Of a stretch of 64,000 bases of DNA, positions 37,601-45,160 are shown piece by piece. Both the position numbers and the translations under genes were made by a program. Source of the stretch: JABSOG01 sp965277695 (lineage in GTDB: Bacteria; Pseudomonadota; Gammaproteobacteria; Enterobacterales; Alteromonadaceae); assembly GCA_965277695.1 (NCBI GenBank), contig CBDIDQ010000071.1, positions 62,001-126,000 of the forward strand, given 5' to 3'. Below the pieces are notes generated by a model. It saw only the letters and a program-made list of their open reading frames with translations. It searched no databases and was not told the origin of the DNA. The number at the start of each line of letters is the position of its first letter. Positions within the stretch are counted from its first letter, which is position 1.

Positions 37601-37754
37601 GAAGGAAGGTAACTTCTTGCAAGGTGCCATTGCCATGGATATTAATGATGACAATCAATATGTCTATGACCGTTTCACTAACCCGACAGCTCAAAGTCGT
37701 TCGGATAGTGCGTCGCAGTGGGAAATTCGTTTTGGCGTGAACTATAAGTTCTAA
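34626..37754 (+). CDS. Oar-like TonB-dependent receptor with carboxypeptidase-regulatory domain
   Basis: 1042 residues. A signal peptide (cleaved near ASAGA, residue ~25) is followed by a CarboxypepD_reg-like domain (~34-115: SIKGHITGPQNNPAVGTVVI and later GPYTIKLQSS). The plug comes next (NRDIKDLVRVDPRVYV, FNSLTVDGVRMND, IDQVAIELAPFDVQYGG), then a long barrel ending GVNYKF. This is the Oar/TonB-like family of marine bacteria, often tied to peptide or large-substrate uptake or surface adhesion. ATG is preceded by GGGGAAAAGAAA. Its last codons are repeated after the stop (see 37746-37814). Confidence 0.93.
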   Translation: MKTLRLSLVASALVLGLGISASAGANTTSSSIKGHITGPQNNPAVGTVVIITHEPSGSSKTAVVNDSGQFLAKGLRVGGPYTIKLQSSRFADDVINNVELRLGDTYDFDHSLAPEQNVERISVSARQLDINSGSTSPSSNFNLTDLQTAPSVNRDIKDLVRVDPRVYVNESSGDAIQCTGGNPRFNSLTVDGVRMNDNFGLNGNGYPTERIPFSYDAIDQVAIELAPFDVQYGGFTSCNINAVTKSGTNEFHGGVFFDYTSDALKSERVDGSPIDNGNFNERRFGTNFGFPIIEDKLFVFVAYEKLEGSQIFQYEPLTSGRIDQATIDKVVQIAKDTYQYDPGSLIPSMPVEDEKVLLKVDWNINDAHRLSMVYNYNDGFSLAQSDTGSNRISLSNHFYERGAKLNSFVTSFYSDWTDNFSTEVRFGESTLDNRQISLDGASGFGEFRVDTGDVDVYLGPDDSRQANKLKYDNRTFKVTGTYHFEEQSVTVGYEREELDVFNMFVQHNEGEYRFSSIEDFENGVARVYYGNASTHNPVDAAGEFEYAFNTAYIQDEIDFYEYDVTLTIGARHDWYTSSDVPRLNENFTTRYNFSNQQNLDDVSLFQPRLGLNWSVNDQLEVRAGAGRYSGGNPNVWISNSYSNDGISNIQVNQRDMQILGPDAVAFTGTGRPGYDIPVDLFNQVSGTADSDTNVTDPNFEIPSEWKYAIGATYTTDDGYVLMADYLRSEKEDSAIVQNLAAVQVGTAPDGRPIYGNSEERPRNADYFLTNVKGADAESTVISFGISKAFDNGFSFAASYAYTEAKDVHPMTSSVAFSNYHNIDTADPQNPGLAHSNYEIPHRYTLNLRYTHEYFAGYETNISLFGQANQGRPYSYSFTSRSGGLGFNDRDRQLLYVPLIDDPNVVYSDAFMTPDPVTGLSDFDNFNAFITSEGMEKFRGRIMPRNSLESDWWVKFDLRVEQEFMGFNPDHKASFFFVVENLGNLLNDKWGVLKEGNFLQGAIAMDINDDNQYVYDRFTNPTAQSRSDSASQWEIRFGVNYKF

Positions 37755-37814
37755 AAGCGGAAGTTCTAAAAGCGGAAGTTCTAAATGCAGAAGTTCTAAA
37801 AGCGAAAGTTCTAA
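37746..37814 (+). repeat. 15-bp tandem repeat restating the receptor C-terminus and stop
   Basis: AAGTTCTAA (Lys-Phe-stop) occurs five times at exact 15-base spacing (37746, 37761, 37776, 37791, 37806), linked by AAGCGG-like hexamers. The first copy is the true end of the receptor gene. Because 15 is a multiple of three, every copy offers the same KF-stop in frame. Confidence 0.9.
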
Positions 37815-37840
37815 ACTTCGGTGTTTTCAAAGGGTTAAAT

Positions 37841-37868
37841 AACAGGGGCCATTCGCCCCTGTTTTTAT
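37841..37868 (+). terminator. rho-independent terminator
   Basis: AACAGGGGC, a five-base loop, GCCCCTGTT and a T-rich tail end transcription of the Oar-like receptor gene and isolate the RiPP locus downstream. Confidence 0.88.
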
Positions 37869-38061
37869 TGGTTCTGTTTATTGGTCTTGATTATTAAGGA
37901 ACGTTTTTTTGCCCGGGTACTTGATTTAACCAAAACCATCGACTAGTTTTTTAGAGTCACTGACGGCTTTACCTGAATCAGACAGTCGCAAACCAGTAGC
38001 AAAACGGGTGAGCAGTGCCTTGAGGTGATAAACAATGTCTAATGATAATGGAGAAAAAAAC

Positions 38062-38265
38062 ATGAAACGTAATACCGTATCAGTTCAAATTAATCCAGCT
38101 ATGCTGGCACAGTTAGCTAATCAACAACGCGGCACTAGTGCCCACTGTGGCGAATCACCGGTTGGGCTTGGTGCTCATTGCGGTGAATCACCTATCAGTC
38201 TAAGCGCTCATTGTGGTGAAAGCCCAATCAGTATTAGCGCACACTGTGGCGAAGCGCCGCTTTAG
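38062..38265 (+). CDS. RiPP precursor peptide with four AHCGE(S/A)P core repeats
   Basis: 67 residues from ATG 38062, chosen because GGAG lies eight bases upstream; an in-frame ATG at 38035 would add nine residues. A leader of ~26 residues (MKRNTVSVQINPAMLAQLAN, then QQRGTS) is followed by cores with an 11-residue period: AHCGESPVGLG, AHCGESPISLS, AHCGESPISIS, AHCGEAPL. Cys are at 29, 40, 51 and 62, and every unit has one His, Cys, Glu and Pro. A short peptide with exact internal repeats directly before YcaO and TfuA genes is the layout of a multi-core RiPP precursor (compare thiovarsolin-type). The product is not recognised. Confidence 0.85.
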   Translation: MKRNTVSVQINPAMLAQLANQQRGTSAHCGESPVGLGAHCGESPISLSAHCGESPISISAHCGEAPL

Positions 38266-38280
38266 TTTTTTAACCACTGT

Positions 38281-38307
38281 TCGCGGCATGTCAAATGTCG
38301 CGATTTT
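38281..38307 (+). terminator. attenuator-like hairpin between precursor and YcaO genes
   Basis: A nine-pair stem TCGCGGCAT/ATGTCGCGA (one G-T pair) with a five-base loop is followed by TTTT, 15 bases after the precursor stop. Partial termination here would give more precursor than enzyme, a common RiPP operon arrangement. Confidence 0.65.
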
Positions 38308-38415
38308 CCCCTATTGATGGGTTTCGCTAGGGCTCACCCATCCTACGCTTTTCTACCAATTCAGTATGCAGGCTTTTGATTTAGCGCTGCCCAACAATAA
38401 TAGCGATAAAAGTTT

Positions 38416-39657
38416 ATGACTAATGTTGCAGCAAAAGAAAAAACAATAGAAGAAACAATAGAAGAAACAATAGAAGAACGACCTTCGAGTTTACGTACCG
38501 TACCGCCCTCAGATACTTTAGCCATTGCCCAATTATGGGCTGCGGATGCTGGCATCAGTCGGGTGACGGATATTAGCGGATTAGATTTTTTAGGGGTGCC
38601 AGTATATGCGGGTATTCGTCCAGCTGCATCGCCTGATGCGGTGACCTATGGTAAGGGCATGGTGCCGATAGATGCCCAAATCGGCGCTTATATGGAGTCG
38701 ATTGAATTTCATTTTGCCGAGCCCGATTCAAACCACCAAGTGCAAGTGCATTGGGGCACGGCGGCAGATGTTGCTGCTAGTGATAGCGAAATAAATAGCG
38801 CGGCGATCCTCAATTATTGTCCGGTAGCCAATCGTGAGATTGATCTAGACAGTCCGTTGTTGTTGGCTCATGCCGATGACATCGAAACGGGTAAAAAAGC
38901 CTTGATCCCCGCTGAGTTAGTATTTCATCCGGCCAAAGACGTTGGCCAGCCGATTTTTGGTAGCTCCACCAATGGTTTAGCTTCTGGCAATAATCGCCTT
39001 GAGGCGGCTTTTCATGCCTTGTGCGAGCTGATTGAGCGGGATATTTGGTCATTTGAAACCATTAGTGACAGTTCTCATTTTGTTTCTCCTGAGGGATTGC
39101 CCGATGAAGTTAGTCAGATAATGGCTAAAGTGGCAGCAGCCGGATTGGAGATGGTGATCCGCAATGTACCCAATGATTATGATTTGCCGTTTTTCTCGGT
39201 GTGGTTGTTTGATCCAAAACAACCGCTTAGAGCATTCTTTAACAGTGGTTGGGGTTGTCACCCGCATAGCCGGATAGCACTGGTGAGGGCGGTTTGTGAA
39301 GCGGTGCAGAGTCGTGCTGCGGTGATCCACGGTGCTCGGGGATTTGCTTTACCGGTTGAACATCAAGGCGCAGAGTGCGCACGGCATTCAGTTGAGATAC
39401 TCAAAAGAGATGAAGCGAGTCCGATTCAGTTTGCTGATGTTGTCGATCATGCCAGTAGTGCCAGTCTTGAAATCCAATGGCAGCAATTATTGCTGCATCT
39501 GCGCAAGGTGACTAAAGAGCCGATTTATTGCGTTTATTTTACCCCCGAAAATACGCCATTGCAGGTGTTGAGGTTAGTGGTGCCGACCCTAGAAAATTAT
39601 AAACCGGGTAACTGGCGTATTGGCCAGCGGCTGAAAACCTTTTTAGAATCGAGATAA
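38416..39657 (+). CDS. YcaO-domain peptide-modifying enzyme
   Basis: 413 residues. The ATP-binding YcaO core is evident: IGAYMESIEFHFAE, STNGLASGNNRLEAAFHALCELIERD (the Glu196...Glu204/Glu207-Arg208 cluster), SGWGCHPHSRIALVRAVCEAVQSR and the C-terminal VLRLVVPTLENYKPG. YcaO enzymes use ATP to activate backbone amides, making azolines or, with TfuA, thioamides. The N-terminus has a low-complexity EETIEETIEE from three exact 12-bp repeats (38443-38478). No strong ribosome-binding site precedes the ATG. Eleven bases separate it from tfuA. There is no adjacent E1-like/ocin partner, which favours the TfuA type. Confidence 0.93.
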   Translation: MTNVAAKEKTIEETIEETIEERPSSLRTVPPSDTLAIAQLWAADAGISRVTDISGLDFLGVPVYAGIRPAASPDAVTYGKGMVPIDAQIGAYMESIEFHFAEPDSNHQVQVHWGTAADVAASDSEINSAAILNYCPVANREIDLDSPLLLAHADDIETGKKALIPAELVFHPAKDVGQPIFGSSTNGLASGNNRLEAAFHALCELIERDIWSFETISDSSHFVSPEGLPDEVSQIMAKVAAAGLEMVIRNVPNDYDLPFFSVWLFDPKQPLRAFFNSGWGCHPHSRIALVRAVCEAVQSRAAVIHGARGFALPVEHQGAECARHSVEILKRDEASPIQFADVVDHASSASLEIQWQQLLLHLRKVTKEPIYCVYFTPENTPLQVLRLVVPTLENYKPGNWRIGQRLKTFLESR

Positions 39658-39668
39658 AGGGCGAGCAT

Positions 39669-40322
39669 ATGACTTGTGCATTTTTATTTATTGGTCCCAC
39701 CCTAGCGGCCTGTCAAACATCGGTTGATTTGGATAATTATCAACTGCAACCGCCAGCCCAAAGGGGCAGTATTACTGCTGTGGTTGAGGCTCACGCTACA
39801 CCTGGGGTGATTATTTTGGTTGATGGCGCAATCGAAAACTCGTTGGCAGTGAGCCATCGAGAGTTATTGCTCGCAGCCCAAGCGGGCTGGCAAGTCTGGG
39901 GGTTGGCCGACATGGGGGCGATTCGGGCTTGGGAGATGCGTGATTGTGGTATTCATGGTTTTGGTGATGTTTATCAACAGTTACAGCAGCAATCGCAATT
40001 ACGTGATGACGAAATTTTATGGTCATATTGCCCCGAGACAGCTTATCAGCGTTTCAACGAACCAATGATCCATTTAGCTAAAGCGTTATACCACTTGCAA
40101 CAGCAAGGCCATCTGAGCGTCGAACAAAATCAGCAAGTCACTGAGCAATTGCAACAAAGCTGGTATAAGCACAGAACCATTGCGTTATTGATCCAACTTA
40201 TACAGCAACATAATCCAGCGATTGATCAGGCGGTATTGACTTTGTTGAGTGCTGATTTCTCGGCGTTTCAGTTAAAACAGCAAGATTTTTTGCGTTTTGT
40301 CGCCGAAAAACCTTGGTTGTAA
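39669..40322 (+). CDS. TfuA-like protein, YcaO partner
   Basis: 217 residues. The TfuA-like core begins CAFLFIGPTL, then ITAVVEAHATPGVIILVDGAIENSLAVSHRELLLA, and VWGLADMGAIRAWEMRDCGIHGFGDVY. A helical C-terminal half (~115-217) is typical of the family. TfuA proteins assist YcaO enzymes in thioamide formation (methyl-coenzyme M reductase, thiovarsolins). ATG is preceded by AAAGGGCGAG. It ends the tightly linked part of the locus; a palindromic element and an opposite-strand methyltransferase remnant follow. Confidence 0.9.
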   Translation: MTCAFLFIGPTLAACQTSVDLDNYQLQPPAQRGSITAVVEAHATPGVIILVDGAIENSLAVSHRELLLAAQAGWQVWGLADMGAIRAWEMRDCGIHGFGDVYQQLQQQSQLRDDEILWSYCPETAYQRFNEPMIHLAKALYHLQQQGHLSVEQNQQVTEQLQQSWYKHRTIALLIQLIQQHNPAIDQAVLTLLSADFSAFQLKQQDFLRFVAEKPWL

Positions 40323-40355
40323 ATGTCTTAAGGGTTTGACGAGCTTTTCAAGTCA

Positions 40356-40526
40356 CTGGAGCGCTTCGTTCTTAAAAAATAAAAACAGTTTAACCACGGA
40401 GACACGGAGATACGGAGAAAAATGAAGTTAAAAACCAACGATTTTAATTGTTTTGCTTTTGGTTTTCTCCGTGCTTCCGTGTCTCCGTGGTGAGTGCTTT
40501 TGATTGTAAAGAGCGAAGCGCTCCAG
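40356..40526. repeat. 171-bp nested inverted-repeat element (CACGGAG type)
   Basis: Outer arms CTGGAGCGCTTCG (40356-40368) and its complement (40514-40526) enclose a second inverted repeat, ACCACGGAGACACGGAG at 40393 and CTCCGTGTCTCCGTGGT-like at 40463-40491. The inner arm has a 7-8-base period (CACGGAGA, TACGGAGA). No coding frame. It looks like a non-autonomous mobile element or an intergenic palindromic repeat. Confidence 0.75.
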
Positions 40527-40622
40527 ATACCTAGATAATCCAACTGCCCACATAACGGTAGTGATCAAAGAAAAGGTTTTTAAATCAATAGTTACGCTGA
40601 ATAATTACTTGTTTTTCAGGCA

Positions 40623-41397
40623 TCAACAACGTTCAGCAGCAATCACTACCCTTGAAGCAATCTCAAGCAGCGCTGGGGCAGCGCTGGCTTCTGATATTAG
40701 AATAGCCGAAGCCGCTTCGCCAAGTTGTTGTTTTAATTCATTTTGATGGCGTAATATGGATTGATACACGGCTATTTGACGGGTTTTCCAGTCAGGGGTT
40801 TGATGATGGCAAATCAGCTTAAAGCCACTGCGTTTTAACATCGCATCGAGATCATGCTCAGGTCGGTCCCAAGTGGTGAAAATAAAACGACCGCCGGGTT
40901 TGAGTACACGGGCCATTTCGTCAATCGCTTGTTGTTTGTTTGGCACTAAAATGAGCGCGTCTATGCTCATAATGGCATCAACTGAGGCGGCTGCTAATGC
41001 TGTTTCAGTGAAGCTGCCAAGTTTAAAGTTGGCTGGCGGATGTAGTCCCGGGGTTGAGTTTGAGTCTTTGTTGTAGGGCTTTTGCCAGCGTGATTGCGCC
41101 CTCGTCGATATCCATACCAATCAAATTGGCATTGGTTTGATCGGCGACAAACAGTCCCGGTCCGCCTTTGCCACAACCGATATCTAACAGGGTGTGATTG
41201 GGTTGAAGATTAATTAACTCACAGATCAGTTGTAAATCTGTGTTGGTAACAAAACCAAAGGTTTCGAGTAGTTCAGGAAAATCGTCTTGGTAGACGTCAC
41301 GCCAGATAGTGTTGAGCAATGGGTTTTGTTCTGCCAGTTTGAACAGCGGGCTATACTTTTTCGGGTTTTTTGTTAAATAAAGGACATCTTCGCTCAT
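40623..41397 (-). pseudogene. SAM methyltransferase gene split by a frameshift
   Basis: Start ATG 41397 with AGGA upstream. The first part (MSEDVLYLTKNPKKYSPLFK to about QQRLKLNPG) contains motif I LLDIGCGKGGPGLF and motif II LIGMDID. The frame then ends in 41023-41050 sequence, while another frame continues LHPPANFKLGSF, VDAIMSIDALILVPN, ARVLKPGGRFIFTTWDRPE and a complete C-terminus to 40623. The two join if one base of the CCCC/GGG run near 41049-41055 is removed. It is therefore either a recent pseudogene or a sequencing error in a ~257-residue class I methyltransferase. It is antiparallel within the RiPP neighbourhood, so its membership in that pathway is doubtful. Confidence 0.75.
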
Positions 41398-41485
41398 GCA
41401 GTTTTCCTGTTTTTTTGTTTGACTGGTGACATGCCTCAATAAATGTAGAAAGAGGTTGTTAGAAAAGCAACCTAGGATTGTGACA

Positions 41486-43513
41486 ATGACTGACTCTCAA
41501 GATGATTTGATCTGGCTAGAAGGCAATAATAGTGATGTGGTGCAGTGGCGACAAGCTCAACAGTTGGCTACTGAGACATTATTGGCGGGGATTGAAGCGC
41601 GTCAGCCGTTGCAGCAGCAATTTACTCAATTGGCGCAAATTGAACGGGTTTATCTGCCGGTGGTCAAAGCTGGGGTGTTTTTTTGGCTAGCTGATGATGC
41701 TGCCCGAGAGCTGCTGAGGATCTGTTGCCGAACAGGGCAAGACGGTTTGGTTCGAGTTTTATGGGATCCAAACAGCCTAGTAGCACAGCAACAAAGAGTC
41801 GGCAAAGTGATGGATATTTTCCCTAGTGATGATGGCACCTTGTTGGCGGTTACCTTGTCGAGCGATGAAAACTCGCAATTTTCTATCAACCTGTTAGACG
41901 TTAGTCGTGGTCAATGGCTGCCCGAATGTCTGTCTGGCGACTATTATCCGTTGGCCAAAGTGTGGCCCGGTAAAAGTCAATTAGTCTGGGCCGCCGATCA
42001 CAGCGGGTTTTATTATAGTCGCAAGGCATCCACCGCAGCTGGTTCACAACAGCTCTACTTTCATCAAGTGGGGCAAGCTTTTGCTGATGATGTGTTGTTG
42101 TTTGCACAACCGCCCGAGGATGCTGCGATGATTTACCCGCGCCTTTCGCCCGGTGGTCGTTTCTTGGCGCTGATACGACAAGACCAAGGTGGTGAACAGG
42201 CGAAAACCAGCGTTTATCTGAAAGACTTGTCAAATGACGGCGGATTTAAACCTCTGCTACAAGATGTTGCCGCCATTATTGATGTTGCCTTAACTGAGCA
42301 GCAATTATTTGTGCTGACCAATCACCAAGCACCTAACTGGCAGGTGTTGAATGTATCTTTAAAACATAATCCGAAATACGGCTTGAAAGTTTGTATCGAA
42401 ACGACATCGCAGACGGTACGCAACTGGCTGGTGACGGCGAACTATATTCTGCTTGAACGTCTTGAGCACTGCGGCTCATTACTACAACTGTTTGATTTAA
42501 GCGGCCATTATCTCGGTGATATTGCTTTGCCAGCCGTCGGTTGTATTGATGGTTTGACCCAAGGTGAGTCGCCCGATCAGGTTATTTATCGCTTTAGTTC
42601 GTTTATGATCGCCCCGACGATTTATACCGTCAATCTTGTTACCTATCAGTCAACAAACTGGCATCAATCGCAGCATCAGCCACAACTCAAATCTAGCTTA
42701 TTATCAGCAGATGATTATCAAATTAAGCAAAGTCACTTTGTTGCGGATGACAATGTGCGTGTGCCAGTGACTTTGATTAGCCGCAAAGCTGGCATCAAAA
42801 CAGGCGACCAACCAACGATTGTTAAGGCTTATGGCGGGTTTGGTTTAAGCCTGTTACCGCAGTTTGATGCGGGCATTGTGCCATTTCTGGCTGAGGGTGG
42901 CTTGTATGTGATTGCTCACATACGCGGTGGTGGCGAGCTGGGTCAACAGTGGCATCATGCTGCGATCAAAGAAAAACGCTTACGGGCGTTTAATGATTTA
43001 AATCAAACGGCCATGTGGCTGATTGAACAGGGTTATACCCGGGCACAGCGTTTGGGGTGTTTTGGCTGGAGTAACGGCGGTTTGACGGTGAATGCTGCGG
43101 CTATTCTCAGACCTGACTTGTGGCAGCTGGTGATAGCGGGTAGTCCGGTGACGGATTTACTGCGTTTTCATTTGAATCATCACGGCAAACAGTGGCGGTC
43201 AGATTATGGCGATCCTGACAATGCCGACCATCAATGGTATTTACGACAACTCAGCCCTTGTCACCGTATGCCTAAACAAATTGCAGCACCAGCGGTGATG
43301 ATCTATGTACCAGAGCAGGATGATCGGGTTGCGCCTTGGCATGGCTATAAGTTGATCACCCGTTGGCAAGCGGCAAATAGCGGCAATAATCCCACGTTAT
43401 TGTTCAGTGAAGCTAATGCCGGGCATAAGGGCAGTTTGAGCACCACGGCGACGGTAAAACGTCAGCTGGCGATTTGGTCATTGGTGTTTGATCAGCTTGG
43501 TGTTGGCAGCTAG
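41486..43513 (+). CDS. prolyl oligopeptidase (S9A family)
   Basis: 675 residues from ATG 41486 (AGGA ~10 bases upstream; the earlier start at 41426 is not supported). An N-terminal beta-propeller (~70-400) and C-terminal alpha/beta hydrolase with the triad Ser529 (GWSNGG), Asp612 or Asp613 (PEQDDRV) and His647 (NAGHKGS). No signal peptide, so cytosolic. S9A enzymes cut short peptides after proline; related eukaryotic POPs process and cyclise RiPPs. Each precursor repeat encoded at 38062-38265 contains one Pro, so this enzyme is a plausible processing protease, though it is over 1 kb from tfuA. Confidence 0.9.
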   Translation: MTDSQDDLIWLEGNNSDVVQWRQAQQLATETLLAGIEARQPLQQQFTQLAQIERVYLPVVKAGVFFWLADDAARELLRICCRTGQDGLVRVLWDPNSLVAQQQRVGKVMDIFPSDDGTLLAVTLSSDENSQFSINLLDVSRGQWLPECLSGDYYPLAKVWPGKSQLVWAADHSGFYYSRKASTAAGSQQLYFHQVGQAFADDVLLFAQPPEDAAMIYPRLSPGGRFLALIRQDQGGEQAKTSVYLKDLSNDGGFKPLLQDVAAIIDVALTEQQLFVLTNHQAPNWQVLNVSLKHNPKYGLKVCIETTSQTVRNWLVTANYILLERLEHCGSLLQLFDLSGHYLGDIALPAVGCIDGLTQGESPDQVIYRFSSFMIAPTIYTVNLVTYQSTNWHQSQHQPQLKSSLLSADDYQIKQSHFVADDNVRVPVTLISRKAGIKTGDQPTIVKAYGGFGLSLLPQFDAGIVPFLAEGGLYVIAHIRGGGELGQQWHHAAIKEKRLRAFNDLNQTAMWLIEQGYTRAQRLGCFGWSNGGLTVNAAAILRPDLWQLVIAGSPVTDLLRFHLNHHGKQWRSDYGDPDNADHQWYLRQLSPCHRMPKQIAAPAVMIYVPEQDDRVAPWHGYKLITRWQAANSGNNPTLLFSEANAGHKGSLSTTATVKRQLAIWSLVFDQLGVGS

Positions 43514-43590
43514 CTCATGCCTCTTGTGCATAATACTCGGTTAATGCTACCTTACTCAGCTAAATATTGACCTTGCAAGTATCAAAAACC

Positions 43591-44790
43591 ATGTTTAAAT
43601 CCTTAACCCTTATTCTGGCCACTGTGACATTGTTGGCGGGATGTAGCGAAACACCTTCCTTAAAAAGTGCAGTTATGAAAACAAGCCTGAAAATCGCCAG
43701 CTTCAACGTCAGTATGGATGCGACTAACTACGGCAAGGCCGAAGATGCCCCTTGGTCGAATGATATTCTCAAACAAAAGTTGCTTATTGGGCAAAACAGT
43801 CAAATCCAAAACATCGCGGAAATATTACAGCGGACCCGGCCAGACATCGTATTATTGAATGAGTTCGACTATATCAGCGACCCGGCGCAAGGCATTGAAC
43901 GGTTTATCAATAACTACCTGAAAACCTCGCAAAATGGTGCACTAGCGTTGGATTATCCCTATTACTATCTGGCGGCTTCGAACACTGGCGAGCCGACCGA
44001 CTTTGATTTGAACAATGATGGTAAAAAAGAACAATTCAGATCGGATGCTTATGGTTTTGGTTTTTTCCCCGGTCACTACGCCATGGTGATGTTGTCGAAA
44101 TACCCGATAGACCACGCTGATGCCAGAACTTTTCAATACTTCCGTTGGTCTGATATGCCCGGTGCATTGAAACCTATTGATCCAGCGACGGGCAAGCCTT
44201 GGTATAACGATGAAGAATGGCTAAAACTGCGGTTGTCATCGAAATCTCATTGGGATGTGCCAGTGCAAGTTAATGGTAAAACGTTGCATGTATTAGCTAG
44301 CCATCCTACGCCACCGGTGTTTGATGGTCCGGAAGATCGCAATGGTTCACGCAATCACGACGAAATTCGCTTTTGGACTGACTATATTACACCACAACAC
44401 AGTGGTTATATTTATGACGATAAAGGCGGCAAGGGCGGTTTGGCGGCAAACGCCGCGTTTGTGATTTTAGGCGATCAAAATGCTTCGCTCGAAGGTAACG
44501 CCAGACCCGAAGGCATTTTGGCTTTGCTTAACTCTCCCCGAGTCAATTCGTCGTTTACCCCGCAAAGCACTGGCGGTCAACAGAACAAAGCGGATAACCC
44601 CAATGGTAAACACCATACGGCGTTTTGGGGAATGCGGGCAGATTATGTCTTACCTTCGCAAGCCATTAAGGTATTGGATGGTGGGGTATTTTGGCCAACC
44701 ACCACAGACCCGCTATATCGTTTGGTTGAAGATCGTAAAGCGTCATCTGATCATCGCTTGGTATGGTTGGACGTCGAGCTGCCACATTAG
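43591..44790 (+). CDS. lipoprotein of the endonuclease/exonuclease/phosphatase family
   Basis: 399 residues from ATG 43591. Lipobox LLAGC places acylated Cys at ~18. EEP fold motifs: KIASFNVS (start strand), IVLLNEFDYI (metal Glu), LHVLASHPTPPV, VILGDQNAS (metal Asp) and SSDHRLVWLDVEL (catalytic Asp-His). The family cleaves phosphodiesters or phosphomonoesters; the insert LDLNNDGK-like FDLNNDGKKEQFR resembles a calcium loop. Anchored in the envelope, probably for phosphate or nucleotide scavenging. Confidence 0.88.
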   Translation: MFKSLTLILATVTLLAGCSETPSLKSAVMKTSLKIASFNVSMDATNYGKAEDAPWSNDILKQKLLIGQNSQIQNIAEILQRTRPDIVLLNEFDYISDPAQGIERFINNYLKTSQNGALALDYPYYYLAASNTGEPTDFDLNNDGKKEQFRSDAYGFGFFPGHYAMVMLSKYPIDHADARTFQYFRWSDMPGALKPIDPATGKPWYNDEEWLKLRLSSKSHWDVPVQVNGKTLHVLASHPTPPVFDGPEDRNGSRNHDEIRFWTDYITPQHSGYIYDDKGGKGGLAANAAFVILGDQNASLEGNARPEGILALLNSPRVNSSFTPQSTGGQQNKADNPNGKHHTAFWGMRADYVLPSQAIKVLDGGVFWPTTTDPLYRLVEDRKASSDHRLVWLDVELPH

Positions 44791-44883
44791 ACGACATTAA
44801 TTAATGGTAATGTTGTCAGTCATCGAACTTTGTTATGCTGATGGTCCTTATTTGACCTGATTTCACCTCACTTAACAAAAAGG

Positions 44884-45075
44884 TTGCTGGCGATAAAAGT
44901 ATTGATTATTGAAGATGACCGGGAAGTACCTGACTATATCGCCAAAGGGTTAAAAGAGGCTGGGTATCTGGCTTTGCAGGCGTTTGATGGTAAAGAAGGT
45001 TTATTTTTGGCCACCACAGAAAGCTTTGATGTATTGCTGGTTGACCACATGTTGCCTTTTATGGATGGTTATACC
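44884..45075 (+). pseudogene. truncated response regulator receiver domain
   Basis: The frame reads KVLIIEDDREVPDYIAKGL, FDVLLVDHMLPFMDGYT and then loses homology at about 45075, half-way through a receiver domain. The phosphorylation Asp (LLVDHMLP) is present, but the second half and any DNA-binding domain are absent. There is no ATG at the proper place (the frame opens with TTG). It is a remnant of an OmpR-type regulator whose end was replaced by the promoter of the next operon. Confidence 0.8.
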
Positions 45076-45095
45076 TTTACCCTAGGGAATATTCT

Positions 45096-45157
45096 CTTTC
45101 CACAATGGAAAGTTAGTGTTATATTGCTTTTCGTTATGACTTTCCATAGTGGAAAGT
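45096..45157 (+). promoter_or_regulatory. promoter with two palindromic operators for the membrane protein/regulator operon
   Basis: Two copies of CTTTCCA-N3-TGGAAAG lie at 45096-45112 and 45140-45156, centres 44 bases apart. A candidate promoter fits between them: TTTCCA (45097-45102) as -35, 17 bases, TATATT (45120-45125) as -10. Operator 1 would cover the -35 and operator 2 the start of transcription. The obvious ligand is the winged-helix protein encoded two genes downstream. Confidence 0.65.
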
Positions 45158-45160
45158 GGT

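Noticed and set aside
38035..38265. Longer precursor start at ATG 38035
   Set aside because: The downstream ATG 38062 has GGAG at the right distance, whereas 38035 has no ribosome-binding site; the first nine residues look like translated leader DNA.
43591..44790. EEP lipoprotein as part of the RiPP pathway
   Set aside because: It has a lipobox and phosphodiesterase-like motifs with no obvious role in peptide modification; simply the next gene on the same strand.
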